DNA from: Nageia nagi
Taxonomy: Eukaryota > Pinophyta
Assembly (NCBI GenBank): GCA_050084985.1
Contig: JBITNC010000001.1
Coordinates: 17,050,001-17,114,000 of the forward strand
Direction of reading: 5' to 3'
Length of the DNA stretch: 64,000 nt
Numbering within the stretch: position 1 is the stretch's first letter; every line of letters begins with the position of its first letter. Below are positions 1 through 11,064 of the stretch, piece by piece. Both the position numbers and the translations under genes were made by a program. The notes beneath the pieces were generated by a model. The model ran no database searches, was not told where the DNA came from, and saw nothing but the letters and a program-made list of their open reading frames with translations.

Positions 1-1060
1 TAACAAGAATACAAGAATTTACAACTCATGGAAACTCTAAGATAATAATATGCCTCCTAGGTACTTTTATGTACATAACTCCTAGGCACTAAAGAATAAA
101 ATAATAAAGAATAAAGAATAATTTAGAATTACCTTGATTTAGAGTGTAATTATAAAAGAATATAGTTACTTAGTTAATGTAATGAATATGAATAGAATGG
201 ATTTTATATTGTATTAAGGGTCTTATATACATACATACATACATACATACATTATATATATATATATAAGGTAAATTTATATCAGTGCAGATGTTGGCAT
301 TTTTAGGGAATTAGGAGATCTAGTTGTCAATTAACAGTCATGATGACATAAAGGCACAAAAATTCATATTTGAGCCTCATAAAATTAAGGTTTCATAATG
401 TTTAATATTATGGGAATCTTAAGGTGAAAAGCAACCTAAGTACCTATAATGAATTTGGGCATAAAGTTCAAGATGAAACTATATTTATGTTACTAGGATA
501 GGTGATAGGAGACAAAAATATTTTGAATGTTTAAGAAATATTATAAGGAATCTAGCATAAGCATTGGTGTAATATATAGGGAATGGAGCTAGGTATAACA
601 TTTGCAGCACCAGTCTAATCTTCCAAAAAAGTTTGGACACAAACAAATGATGATAGTTTGGAAAAGTTTGTATATGGATATGAGCAAAAAGTCATCAAAT
701 GGAACCAAGCTACATTTTTCTTAGTAAATAATAATGAAACCTATTAAGGCATAAGTAATGACCTCTAAAATGATCTATATGACCTCAAAGAACTATTGGC
801 TTCCTAAGATTTGGTAGGAAGGCCAATGCATGCTGATGTCGATGTTCAGATGAAGTTAAAAAGGAATATGGGGAATTGATTCATAGTGTTAAATGGATGC
901 CCCTAGTGTGGTTAAGATGAAAGATAAAGGAAATACATCCTAGCATGAACATGGAGCTCTAGTGGGAATTTGACCATAAAACTAAAATAGGCACTTATAC
1001 TACTACATACATGTCAAAATATTGTAAATGATAAGAGCAAGAATAATAGTGTGTAACTTT
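1..1060. other. Decayed Gypsy-1 sequence without recognisable domain
   Basis: This lies downstream of the gag remnant on the minus strand, where protease and RT would be expected. Translations in all frames are full of stops and I recognise no domain. It holds only the short microsatellite at 226-269. Confidence 0.4.
226..269. repeat. Microsatellite (TACA)n then (TA)n
   Basis: About seven tetranucleotide catа-type units are followed by about eight TA dinucleotides. It is a simple repeat in decayed transposon sequence. Confidence 0.9.
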
Positions 1061-3770
1061 TTATTGTGGTGGATGAATATTACTCATAAAGTTGACACTT
1101 GTGTTAGATGATTTAGTTTTAAAAAAACTTTGAAATGGATTGTTGAATATTCCCATGCTCTTGTTCTTCTCATACTTAGGACCTCTTAATTTTTTTGGAT
1201 TATCATATGATTTTGGTTCTAGGAAAGATACCTTCTTTTGATCAATTAGGTCTTGAATCTTATTGAGAAATGTCACACAATATTTTGTTGCTTTTCCTCA
1301 TTATTGGTGATATTTATAAAACTTATCTAATTTGCATGCCTACTATAAAGGATGGTTAAGTTGTGGGCTCAACTAGTAGAACCAATAAATTTCATTTGAT
1401 TAAGGCCCTTGTGACTTCATCAATGTCATCATAGATAGGTGTGAATTTTCATCTAAGAAATTTTTGACATTATGTGTATGTTTATTTCTCTTCTTCATCA
1501 AATTTTTGAACTACATTTGATGATATTATTTATTATTGCACTAATTCCACTTTGGATACTATTTAAGCTTCTTGGGTTTGTTCCTTTTTGTACCTATGTT
1601 GAGCCTATGAAGGTGACTTATCACTCTTTTGCTTTGATTCAGGTTTCCAATGTCCATATTTGATATTGAATTATTCCATTTCCAATAATGCCTATAGAAA
1701 CTCATCAAGAGATAGCTTACAATAATCAAAACATTTTTCTACATACTTTGGTTGAATTTCCTAAAGGAAGGTCATGATTTTCATATCATCATTTGTATGA
1801 ACCAAATTAGCATTTTTAGTCCAAATTTTGATAAACTTCTTAATAGAATGACCTTCTCTTTGGTTTAGCTTCATCAAATCACTGAATATAATCTCCTTTG
1901 CAATGTGGATTTGATAATTATCACAAAATATAGTCTTGAATTATACAAAATTAGTAATGCTAGCATGTGGCAATTTGCTAAATCATTTTGTGGCCTCTCT
2001 TTTTATATATAAAGGAAATAACTTGGTATGCAAGTCCTCATCCAAGGTGACTAAAGATACTTTATCAGAAAAAATACATACATGAAGACAAGGATCAATG
2101 ATACCATCAAATTTTATGAATTTCAACTCTTTGATAGAGAGTAATACAATATTTATGATTTGTGTATATAAGGGATTATTTTCTTCCTTTCATTTAGTAT
2201 CTTGTCCTTGGCACTTTGCTATTTTTTTGACTTATTTTTGTAACTCTTCAATTCTATCTTGAGCTATCATTGACAATGCACTCTCCAAGGGTGGTGTTGG
2301 TATGACTACTTGAATTGCTTCTCTTACATTTTCCATTGGTTGTTTGGAATATTAAACTTCAATTTTGTACAATTGTTGTCTAGGTTTGAAAATTTCAAAA
2401 GCTCGTATTTTATCATTTCTATCATGGGTGATATTCTATAATGTGGATGAGATAAACCACTCTCTATCAGTATGAGGCATCAATATCATGTTATCCCTAT
2501 TTCAATTTAGAATTTATATACATTTTATGTCATTTTCTTCTTGAGTCTATCTAGGGATTGGTTTCATAGCTTGATAAAGTAATCTAGCTACTTCTTCTTC
2601 TTGATATTTTTACTCATCTAAGAAAGTGCAATGGAATGATTTCTTGTTCTTGATTTGAAATAATCCTTATTATTTGTATAATTATTTTGAAATTTTTGAA
2701 GAAACCATGTGTAGTATTTTATCTTTACAGGAATACTCAAGTTTGCAAAAGCCTGATTATCTACTAAATAAAGGAATTTTGTCTTGATCTTGTTATTTTC
2801 CTCTAACCAATATGGACATGGTGTATCAACTTTTGCTAGCAGTTGTTGATTCCTTTATATTATATCTTTTGGCTCATATTCATATTAAACAAAAATATTT
2901 GTATCATCATCAAAATATAAAACCTATTCATCATGTTTATTTTATTCAACTTGTATTATTATATCATTATCATTGTCTGCTAGAATTGGATTATCAACTT
3001 GAGCTTCTTGATAAAATAAATCTAGGAATGTACTAGGTTGAGCAAGCTTTTCATTGACATTATTGATTATATTGATAATATATTATTTATTTCCTAGATC
3101 TACATCTATTATAGAAACCACTATAGGAATAAGAATTATTACTTCTATATGAGGCTTAATGTTTGCACTAGGGTTAGCACTCACACTGATGTGGGCATTT
3201 GTGCTAACTTATGGAAAGAAAAATGGGAAAAAATTTGGCATAGGTGTAGACTTACAAATAATCCCAAATTTGTATTTCAAGGCATGAGATTCATTTCATC
3301 AAGAGGTGTGCTCTTCTTGTACCTATTATAATGCCATAACTTGCATTATTTTGCTACTTCTTCATCTTCAAGTGCATCAACTACATAAGCCTTTTCCTCA
3401 ATTGGTAATCCACTGAGAAGCTTGATGAACATTTGTGTATTCTACTTAGAACTCATAACCTTCTTAAATACCTCATCATCATTCAATTAGCCAATGATCT
3501 CTTGTTCAATTGTGATAGGAGGTTGTTAATTTGGAGGAGTTTGATATCCAATATTCTGATTTACTATCTTAGCTAAACTATTAGAGTTATCTGCAAAAAT
3601 CTCCTAATATGAAGCACTACTAGTAGCTTCTTTATTTATCTTCCCTTGTACATTGATAGATGATTTTTTGGTATGAATTCCTTCACTTTATTATTTAACC
3701 ACCTTAGGTCTACCTGTTCTTCTTCTTTTTGGAGTTTTATTGTCTATAAGGTTAATATTAAGATGCAAAA
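1061..3770 (-). pseudogene. Gypsy-1 gag remnant
   Basis: Reading the minus strand with stops and frame changes ignored gives a Ty3/gypsy capsid-type protein. A lysine/arginine-rich N-terminal part lies near 3770-3330. A region with an RIEELQK-type coiled segment lies near 2260. The retrotransposon gag core follows at about 2130-1680, with the pattern FDG..DP, then LFPLYIKREA, then a stretch ending in ALLEMEQFN. The C-terminal piece (1276-1061) contains KIQDLIDQKKVSF, as in plant gypsy gags of the Tat type. Several stops are TAA or TAG where Gln would fit. Two other plus-strand ORFs over this stretch are chance shadows. The family assignment is firm; the exact ends are not. The product is not expected to be functional. 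Confidence 0.65.
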
Positions 3771-3809
3771 TTTCATTACTAGTAATAAACACTACTATCA
3801 AAAGGTTGA

Positions 3810-3970
3810 TTTACATCCTTTTTTGCATCTTTAAATATGAAAAAAATGTAAATTGACTTTAATTTGCATCCTCCAACATGAACATGCATCATTTTAATTT
3901 TTTTTTCTTTTTCACTTTTTTTCGATGTAAAATTGATGCAAATTTTGATGCAATGTTTGCATAATATTTC
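3810..3970. repeat. Left subterminal TTTGCATC repeats of the CACTA-like element
   Basis: Several copies of TTTGCATC and its complement GATGCAAA, in both orientations, lie just inside the left terminal repeat. In CACTA elements such repeats bind the element-encoded protein; that role is inferred here. Confidence 0.6.
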
Positions 3971-4183
3971 ACTAACAAAAATTAAAACATATTTTACATG
4001 TTCATCAATTGACCAATCGATGGCTCAAACTCATTTTATCCTCCATCCATACCAAAAGTGATTACCCAGTAGCCAAATACCCTCTCCTATCTATATATAT
4101 CAACAAACCCTCCTCATAATCCTTATATTTCATAGACTATAGCTAATTTTTATCTTCCTTATATTTTAGTTTCGATCATAGTT

Positions 4184-4327
4184 ATGGCACCCAAGTCAAG
4201 GAAGAAGCCCACAAAGAAAAAACTAGTGGCTGAGAAATCTCTAGTTACAGAAAATAAAACTCCTTTGAAGGCTAATAAAGAAGTAGGTAATAAGAAATGG
4301 GTAATAACATTAAATTTAAACTTTTAA
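4184..4327 (+). CDS. Short basic ORF inside the CACTA-like element (47 aa)
   Basis: The ATG at 4184 follows a TATA-like stretch (about 4090-4103) and a pyrimidine-rich leader, and opens a 47-codon frame ending in TAA at 4325-4327. The product starts MAPKSRKKPTKKK and is strongly basic (Lys/Arg-rich), like a nuclear-localisation N-terminus. An AAG-type sequence followed by GTAATAAG near codons 34-37 could be a splice donor, so this may be the leftover first exon of a longer transposon protein after internal deletion. I do not recognise the protein. It sits centrally between the two subterminal repeat clusters, where a CACTA element's gene would start. Whether it is expressed is unknown. Confidence 0.35.
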   Translation: MAPKSRKKPTKKKLVAEKSLVTENKTPLKANKEVGNKKWVITLNLNF

Positions 4328-4439
4328 AACCTAAACCACTAACCCCATTCCTAAACTAGTTTAAGGGACCAATTTCATTTCCCTAAAGACCTAATAAAAA
4401 TGATGTACCTTACAAAGGTTATAACTTTTGATCTCAATA

Positions 4440-4765
4440 TCATTTTCAATCTTTTTTTAAAATGTCATATAATTAACTGATTTACAATTCTATAATATTT
4501 TCTTATAAAAAATGATGCAAAAATCAACGCAAATTCTAAAAATTTGACACAAAAATCAATGCAAATTTTAATAAATCAACGTAAAAAAATGATATAAATT
4601 CTAAAAAATGATGCAAAAAAATGATATAAAAATTGGCAATTTGACATAAAATTTGATACAAAAATACCATACAAATCTGATGCAAAAAAGGACATAAAAT
4701 TTGTTGCATCGATTGCATCGAAATTTGCATCAATTTTTGTTGTAGAAGTTTAAACAAAATACTCT
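4440..4765. repeat. Right subterminal GATGCAAA repeats of the CACTA-like element
   Basis: A degenerate array of roughly 15-25 bp units built around GATGCAAAAA and its complement lies inside the right terminal repeat. It mirrors the left cluster and is denser. The minus-strand ORF over it (4757-4536) is only a translation of the repeat. Confidence 0.65.
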
Positions 4766-4812
4766 ATGTTTGAACATAAAAAAGGATGCAAATTAGGGTA
4801 TATTCAGTAGTA

Positions 4813-6339
4813 AAAAATGCCTTAAGAGTATAGTGTGTAAACAAAACCATTAATAGGTTTACCATTGTAGTAGAATTATAGGTTTGAAAGCAAATTTTAT
4901 TTTAACCCTAATTTAAGAGAAAGAAAAATACATAAATAAGTGGACATCAATATGTCCATATGTGTTTTTGTATCAACTAGGGTTTTACTCTAAATGAACT
5001 AAATACATATAAATATTTATTGTAATATTTATCTAAGTTAATTAACTCAAATAAACATACATGAATAAGGGAATATAATAGTGCAAGTAACAAAATAATG
5101 AAATTACATCAATGTCAAAATATAAAATGAGCTACACATACTAAAGAGAGAGGAATCAAGTGAAAAATAAATATATCTATGTCCTTACCTTTACTTAAAT
5201 TTGAGGATATGATGGAAAAACTTGTCAAAGAGTAGTGACCTTGATATGTAAACCTTAAGGCCAACTATAGAAGAAACACCAGCATAGGCATAAATCTTTG
5301 AGAGCTCAGCACAAGCATGAATGTTTATGAGGAATAAGGCTTGCTAACAAGGATAGATGACAATAGATATGATGATATGTCAAACCAAGCATATGATCAT
5401 GGAAGTATATAATAGAAATTCTCTTGAGTTATAACAAGATTCTAATCTTAATAGGCAACATTTAAAAATACCTAAGTGTAGGGTACCAGCTATCAAGATG
5501 TAATGTTGACATCATACTTTCCCCAAGTTAGAGATACTTACATTTACGTCAGGTGTGATTCACGATTTCAACCCTTGAATATTGGTTGAAGTCATTTTAG
5601 TATACCTAACATAAAACATAATAACACAACCTAAGAAATATGTGATAAGAAGGTAAAATATGATCAAAATATGATTAAATATGATTAAAGGTATGTGTAA
5701 AGTTACACTTACATGGGAACATCTTAAGGGGACCACTTTTAGGTGTTAACAATTAGATGCCTTCATTTGTATCATCATCTCAATTAAGAGAGTGATTAAA
5801 GAATCTAGATTTTGCTCAAACATTTTGATACTTTGACTCTTATTCCTACACTAATACTATTTATAGATCTTAGGGGCATGAACTATGAATGCTTCATCTG
5901 AATATCAACATATACACCCAATGTAGAAGATAGTGTAGAATAAGTCTAATCCTCCTTAATCTACCAAGATTACCAAGACCAACCTCCAATGGATAATTTT
6001 CCTCAAATTCACAACAAATTAAGCCTCTTACATAATTAACATCTCACTTTTAGCCTCAAATTTCAAACATGAAAATAAAATTATCCCAATGTAACCTCCT
6101 CAAGCTTCCATGGTGTAGATATGATAGTGAAATTTAGTCAATAACAACAATTGACTCTCCTTCTTCTCAATTTCCTTCTTGTAGTGAATTACAACTTTAA
6201 TTTTGCTAGAAAATAATGGCCAATACATCTAATAACCATGAAAAATTATCAATTCTTCTCTTCCATGATAAAAATTAGTTAATACTTGTAAGTAATATCA
6301 CTTGTGATGCATTCCCAACACATAGTTGACCTTAAAAGG
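4813..6339. other. Gypsy-1 leader, nothing recognised
   Basis: This is AT-rich non-coding sequence between the CACTA-like element and the tandem array, on the 5' side of gag in Gypsy-1. I see no ORF, RNA gene or clear repeat in it. Confidence 0.4.
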
Positions 6340-7020
6340 TGAATATCTCACTTTAAGTGCTCCCAAATTTATAGCAAAAGTTTTAAAAAATCCTTTAAAA
6401 ATGCAACATCTAATCTCCAATAACTTCAAAGTGCAGCAAGGTGTTCAAAAACTCTTTCATACCTATAACATTTAACCCCAAATGAACTCAAAGAGCTAAA
6501 CTAACTTCAAAATAATCCTTAGCATACCATATTTACTTTAGAATGACTCTAAAATGTATCTCAAGCATTAAAATCTCCCTTAGTATACCAATGTTTGACC
6601 TTGAATAGGATTGAAAGGAAAATAGACCTCAAAACTCCTCTAGCATACCAACGTCTACCCAAAAATGGTCCCAAAATACAATAGAGATCTCAAAATTCTC
6701 CTAGGTGGCTAACATTCTCCCTAAGTAGGTCCCAAAATGTAGAATAAGGTACATAAATTCCCTCAAAAATGCAACATTTGGCTTCATGTGGTCTTAGGAT
6801 GTAGATAAATCATAAAAATGCCCTCAAGAATGCAACATCATGGTTTAAGTGATCCTGAAATGCAACTTAATTCTCCAAACCTCCCTCAAGATGCTAACAT
6901 CCCCCTATCAAGGCCTCAAAATATTGAATGATCCTCAAAATGGTTCATAGAATACCAACATTCACCTTTAGGTTGGCCCAAAATGCCAATGTCTAGCTCT
7001 AGATGAGCTCAAAATTTCTA
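6340..7020 (-). repeat. Degenerate 60-62 bp tandem array in Gypsy-1 leader
   Basis: About ten diverged units are marked by a recurring (G/T)C(A)AACAT motif at about 6403, 6465, 6522, 6582, 6642, 6707, 6771, 6832, 6893 and 6954. Each is followed by a CCCAAAATG-like and a CCTCAAAA-like block. Spacing is 57-65 bp. It lies between primer site and gag, the long leader typical of large plant gypsy elements. Confidence 0.7.
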
Positions 7021-7572
7021 GACAAACCCTTATTCCTCCTTCCAACTCAGATTTATCCAGAATGAACTTCAAAATTGAAATTAAAAATGTAATTTTTTTG
7101 ATAGTTTACATTTTCAAGATGGGTGAACCTCGTCAATGCCTTAGAATTTCAATTTGTATAAAACTAAAATTATGCAACAACTTACCAAAAGGGTGAGATG
7201 AGGCTCCTAGATCCCCAACATTTCACTCTGAATATCAAGATCCATTGAGTGCTCCTTTCAAATGATAACTGTGATGCTAGGTCAATTCCTTTATGATGCA
7301 TGCTTTCTCTTTTCCAATAAGATAATAATATTTCTTAGAAAATACCATTGTGAGCACTATGATATAGCATAATATCATAATGAATCTCCTTTAGCAACAA
7401 CTTCAACTCCTTCAGCAAACTACTTCATTAACAACTCTCTAGCAAGACAAATAGATTTCTTACTCCTCAACAATTCTTACCCAAAAACAAAGGCAAGATC
7501 TCAAGTCTTCAACTCCAACTTGAAATCCTTCGTGTATGATATCCTTGATTGTAATAAAATGGCATAATCAAG

Positions 7573-7584
7573 GCTCTGATACCA
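7573..7584 (-). promoter_or_regulatory. Primer binding site, Gypsy-1
   Basis: The minus strand reads TGGTATCAGAGC, the exact complement of the 3' end of plant initiator-Met tRNA. It lies three bases inside the LTR edge at 7588. Confidence 0.85.
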
Positions 7585-7587
7585 CTA

Positions 7588-8864
7588 TGATGAGTTTATC
7601 AAGGGATGATTCCTCAAATGTGCCCTAGGAGAGGGATGTTTGGCTTCTATCTCTAAACCTATCTGTAAAAGTTCAAAAATGCACAAGATATCTAATGTCT
7701 AGCTAGGAATGGTAAATATGAATTTGAACTTGCAAAAATACTACCAAATCAAATGATATCTAACACTTAGCTATGATGAGAAATTATGAAAATAACATAA
7801 AAAAAATGCATCTTGAATTCTAATGATCCAATCAAGGAGCATAACAAAAAGTAAATAATGTAAAATATCACTCCATATCCAATGTCCAAATACTAGAAGA
7901 CAAATAGCAAGATATTGATAGAAAAATGTAATTGTATTGATTAGACAAAGAGTAGCATAATTACAAATTTTTTTTCTACCTAAGGATATTGTACCAAGAC
8001 TTCCTCCAATAGGGTTATGTTGGATGGCTCTAGGACCTCACCAATCCTATAAGTAGTGAGGTGTAAACTAGGTCTTCTTTGTAGCAACTATGATGGAACC
8101 AACAACGTTCCTCTCAATATGGCTAGAGTAAGTTTGAGGTACCCTTCCTCTCACCAAGATACCTAAAATGCAAATAGTTGTACAAGTGGTGAAGAAAGAG
8201 TTCTCACACTTAATCCAAAAAAGGGGTTTATAAGCGAGGGTGATCATCTTATAATATTGCATTAATATGATCTAATTATGGATAGATGTGATTTTTGTAC
8301 TCATTCTTGCAACATCCAATGTGAGGAGCCTTGGGATGAATGAAATCATATATAAGGGTTAGAAATACCAACATCTAAGAGTGGATGATTCCAAAGTGCT
8401 TTGGGATCAATGTTAGAGTTATAATACCCATGAGGGGTTATGTGGGGCCTTGGGATGCCCAATTCTCCAATGTGGGGGTAAATAGGCTCTAGATGCCCAC
8501 CATCCAAGTTTGGGAGTCTTCTAATACATCAGGATGTAGAATTACTCTTTTGTAGTACCACATCCATCCATGGAACTCTAAATGATCTTGTGGTCGAGGC
8601 AATCACCTAGGGGGATGGTCTAACTCAAAGAGGGAAGCACTAACAACTACAAATATATTAAATACCAATATTACAAACATCAAGGCTAAAATATGCAACA
8701 CCTCTTTTAAGGAGACTAATATTGCATTTACAAATAATAATTGCCTTGGTATTACAAATACATCATTATTCGTATTTTAATAAGTAAATAAATCCATATA
8801 AATAAATAAAATGGCCATTTATTCCATAATTAGAGCTTTGCTAAGTCTCAAAGTGGAATTTACA
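7588..8864 (-). repeat. 5' LTR of Gypsy-1
   Basis: The end next to the primer site is well set: the minus strand ends in CA at 7588. The outer edge (minus strand starting TGTAAATTCC at 8864) is a best guess from the TG rule and from where similarity to element X begins. TATA-like boxes on the minus strand lie near 8350 and 8230. The second LTR is outside the window, so length cannot be confirmed. Confidence 0.55.
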
Positions 8865-9466
8865 TCATTTTAGATGATTTCTACCAAATTATACAAAATC
8901 ACACCTAAATTAATGTTCCCATTTATTAGAGATGAAATGAGAAAAATAACTAAAAAATGGGTACATTACAAATCTATAAGGCTTCATCATCATAATATCT
9001 TCAATATTGATGGACTATTCTCTTCTATAACCTCACAAAAATCTCTCATGGCTTTCACAACTAAAAAGAACCACATTTGCCTTTCACATCAATCAAATTT
9101 ATTTCAAGTATGTAACTTCTTAAAGACTTTTTATCAATTTATTTCAAGTATCTAACTTCTTAAAGATTGAAAACATGAGCGAACCAATATCCTCAATATT
9201 TCCTCTCATTATCATATGTGTTTGCAACCTTCTGACAAATAAATGAATAGACTGCTTTCCTATACACAACAAATTTTAAAATCCTAAGTCATGATTTTGT
9301 CATGATAACATAACACTAGTTTACCATCTAGCATCCTTACTCTTGATATGATTGTCACACTGACCTTAAATGATTCTATTTTAACATAATATACATAGTA
9401 CATTCCCAATACTAAGTACATACTAAAACTCTCTCAAAACATACTCTCTTACCATTGAAATGAATA
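8865..9466 (-). repeat. Element X LTR-A, left fragment
   Basis: From about 8950 to 9466 this aligns with 52275-52751 through many shared blocks, for example GGACTATTCTCTTCT-like and GATAACATAACACTAGTTT. It stops exactly at the Gypsy-2 LTR. The plus-strand ORF at 8874-9155 is a chance reading of this LTR. The last five bases (gaata) are the Gypsy-2 target duplication. Confidence 0.7.
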
Positions 9467-10471
9467 TGTAAACACCTAAAAATAGTTCATTGGCCTAACT
9501 TAGGTGAATTGTTATGATTTGATCCATTTTGTAGTTCATCATGATCTTATCAATCCATTATCCCAATTTGATACCATTTGCATAATCAATTTTGGTAACT
9601 TTTCCTCTTGTTACCACTTAGTTAACCTTAGCCCTAATCAGCCTATCAATTAAGGGACTGATTGATCGGTTAGGGTTAAAACCTTAACTAGCCAACTAGT
9701 TGGTCATTGTAAAAATAAAAAGATTATTTCAAAGTCATTTTCTTCCAATACAATTATCACCAATGGCTATCTCTTGAGCTCTTGCATTTCCAACCCTCTC
9801 TTGATTGTGTACATAAACTTTTGCAACTTGGTACCTTCCATGTGAGCTCAACCCATCATTCCAAGGAAAAAAGATAATTCTTCTCCTCATCTTACAAAGG
9901 AATCCTAGGTAAATACATGTGATTTAAATTTTTATGGAGACTAACATTATTTCAAGTATTTTTGCAGGATTTAGAGGTCACTCAAGAACATCAAATCATA
10001 TCCTTTAGGTAATTTTGCTAACACACTTGTGCATGGTTGCATTTTAGTATTTCTAGGCTGGTCTCTTATAGAATTTGGCTATAATAATTTAGTTTATTTA
10101 TATCATTAGGAAAATCATTTTGGGTCTTATGTTAGCTTTCATTGTAGGAATTGAGCTATTTTTGAGTGCCTTGTTGACTCAAGGCTTGGAGATTTATAAG
10201 CAAATCAATCAAATCTTGCTTGGTTCTAGGATCTTAAGGACCTAGAGTTTAGAAACCACCAAAAATCTTTCTTTTGGAGATCATTTAGTATTTTGGGTAC
10301 TTCATAAAAAGGAAAAATCTTTAAAACCTACCTCCATTTTATCTTGTTATCATTTTCTTATCATATACAAGCAATATTTTAGATATTACAAAGTGGGCCT
10401 CCAAAGGCCCTTGGGTTTCTCACATTATTTGTGTTTTAGCTTAAGGTGTGGGGTCTTTTGAGGAGATTACA
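9467..10471 (+). repeat. 5' LTR of Gypsy-2
   Basis: It starts TGTAAACACC and ends TTACA. It aligns over its full length with 48418-49414, with many substitutions. The shared core includes a stretch on gttaccacttagttaacc followed by AGGGTTAAAACC motifs. The end is set by the duplicated flank and by divergence of the two copies. Confidence 0.8.
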
Positions 10472-11064
10472 AAGTGGTGATCATGGTCAAACCTTACTTG
10501 GTGTTGTGGTTTACCCTTTCTTTCCACATTTTTTGATAATTTCATACATTAACATGGACTGATTGTTTTAGGGAACCTTTCTGACATGGTTAAAACCAAA
10601 CCTTAAAAATATAGAGTTAGGAAAGTTAGCAAAAATTTAGTTAGTTTCTTGCATAATGATCAATAGATTCTAGCCATTCTCCCATATATCAGTTAAGGTT
10701 TAACTATTTAAATCTATCAGTCAACTCTGACCCCCCCATCTCCTCTTTATCAATTGGTCATGTCTATATTAGTTAGGGTTATCTTAGGGTTTTAGCTAAT
10801 TTATTTCATTTTAGTACAAGTGTCATAGTTTTTTGACCCTATAACTAGATGGTAGTAGTCTACTTACAACATGTAAACTCCTAGGTTTTACACTTATTAT
10901 TTTATTTATCATTTTTATACTTCAATTTTAAAAATCTTTAGGTACCACTATGACTGGTTGGTTGGTTGTTTGATCGATCCACCAATTGGTACTACTAATT
11001 AGTTTGTAATATATCAATTAGGATCATAGCTTATAATATAGGTATTGTACATGATGGGAGCTTT
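10472..11064 (+). other. Gypsy-2 leader, first part
   Basis: Non-coding leader. A primer-site candidate at 10475 reads TGGTGATCATGG: it begins TGG as expected, but I cannot match it confidently to a tRNA. A short unit with ATCAATTGGTCA-like text recalls the AATTGG-rich part of the LTR. Confidence 0.4.

Larger units (their letters stand above)
3790..4812. mobile_element. Non-autonomous CACTA-like DNA transposon
   Basis: The left end begins CACTACTATCAAAAGG and the reverse complement of the right end begins TACTACTGAATATACCC. Over about 40 bp the two ends match at roughly 70%, including a shared CATCCTTTTTT block. The flanking trinucleotide is AAA on both sides, the 3-bp duplication size known for CACTA elements, though weak evidence in an A-rich context. 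Both subterminal regions are packed with copies of GATGCAAA or its complement, another CACTA hallmark. It interrupts the leader/gag junction of Gypsy-1. No transposase is present; one short ORF (4184-4327) remains. The last base of the right end is A where G is expected. Confidence 0.72.
1..8864 (-). mobile_element. Gypsy-1: minus-strand LTR retrotransposon, cut by window edge
   Basis: On the minus strand this reads, from high to low coordinates, as an LTR (8864-7588), an initiator-Met-type primer site (7584-7573), a long non-coding leader with a 60-62 bp tandem array, and a decayed gag (3770-1061). The rest of pol and the 3' LTR would lie left of the window. A CACTA-like transposon sits in the leader next to gag. 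The sequence to its right (8865-9466) belongs to the LTR of element X, so Gypsy-1 appears to have inserted into X. The target duplication cannot be checked because the other end is missing. The outer LTR edge at 8864 was chosen because the minus strand begins TG there. Confidence 0.6.

Noticed and set aside
4536-4757. 73-codon minus-strand ORF
   Set aside because: It is the GATGCAAA subterminal array of the CACTA-like element in translation.
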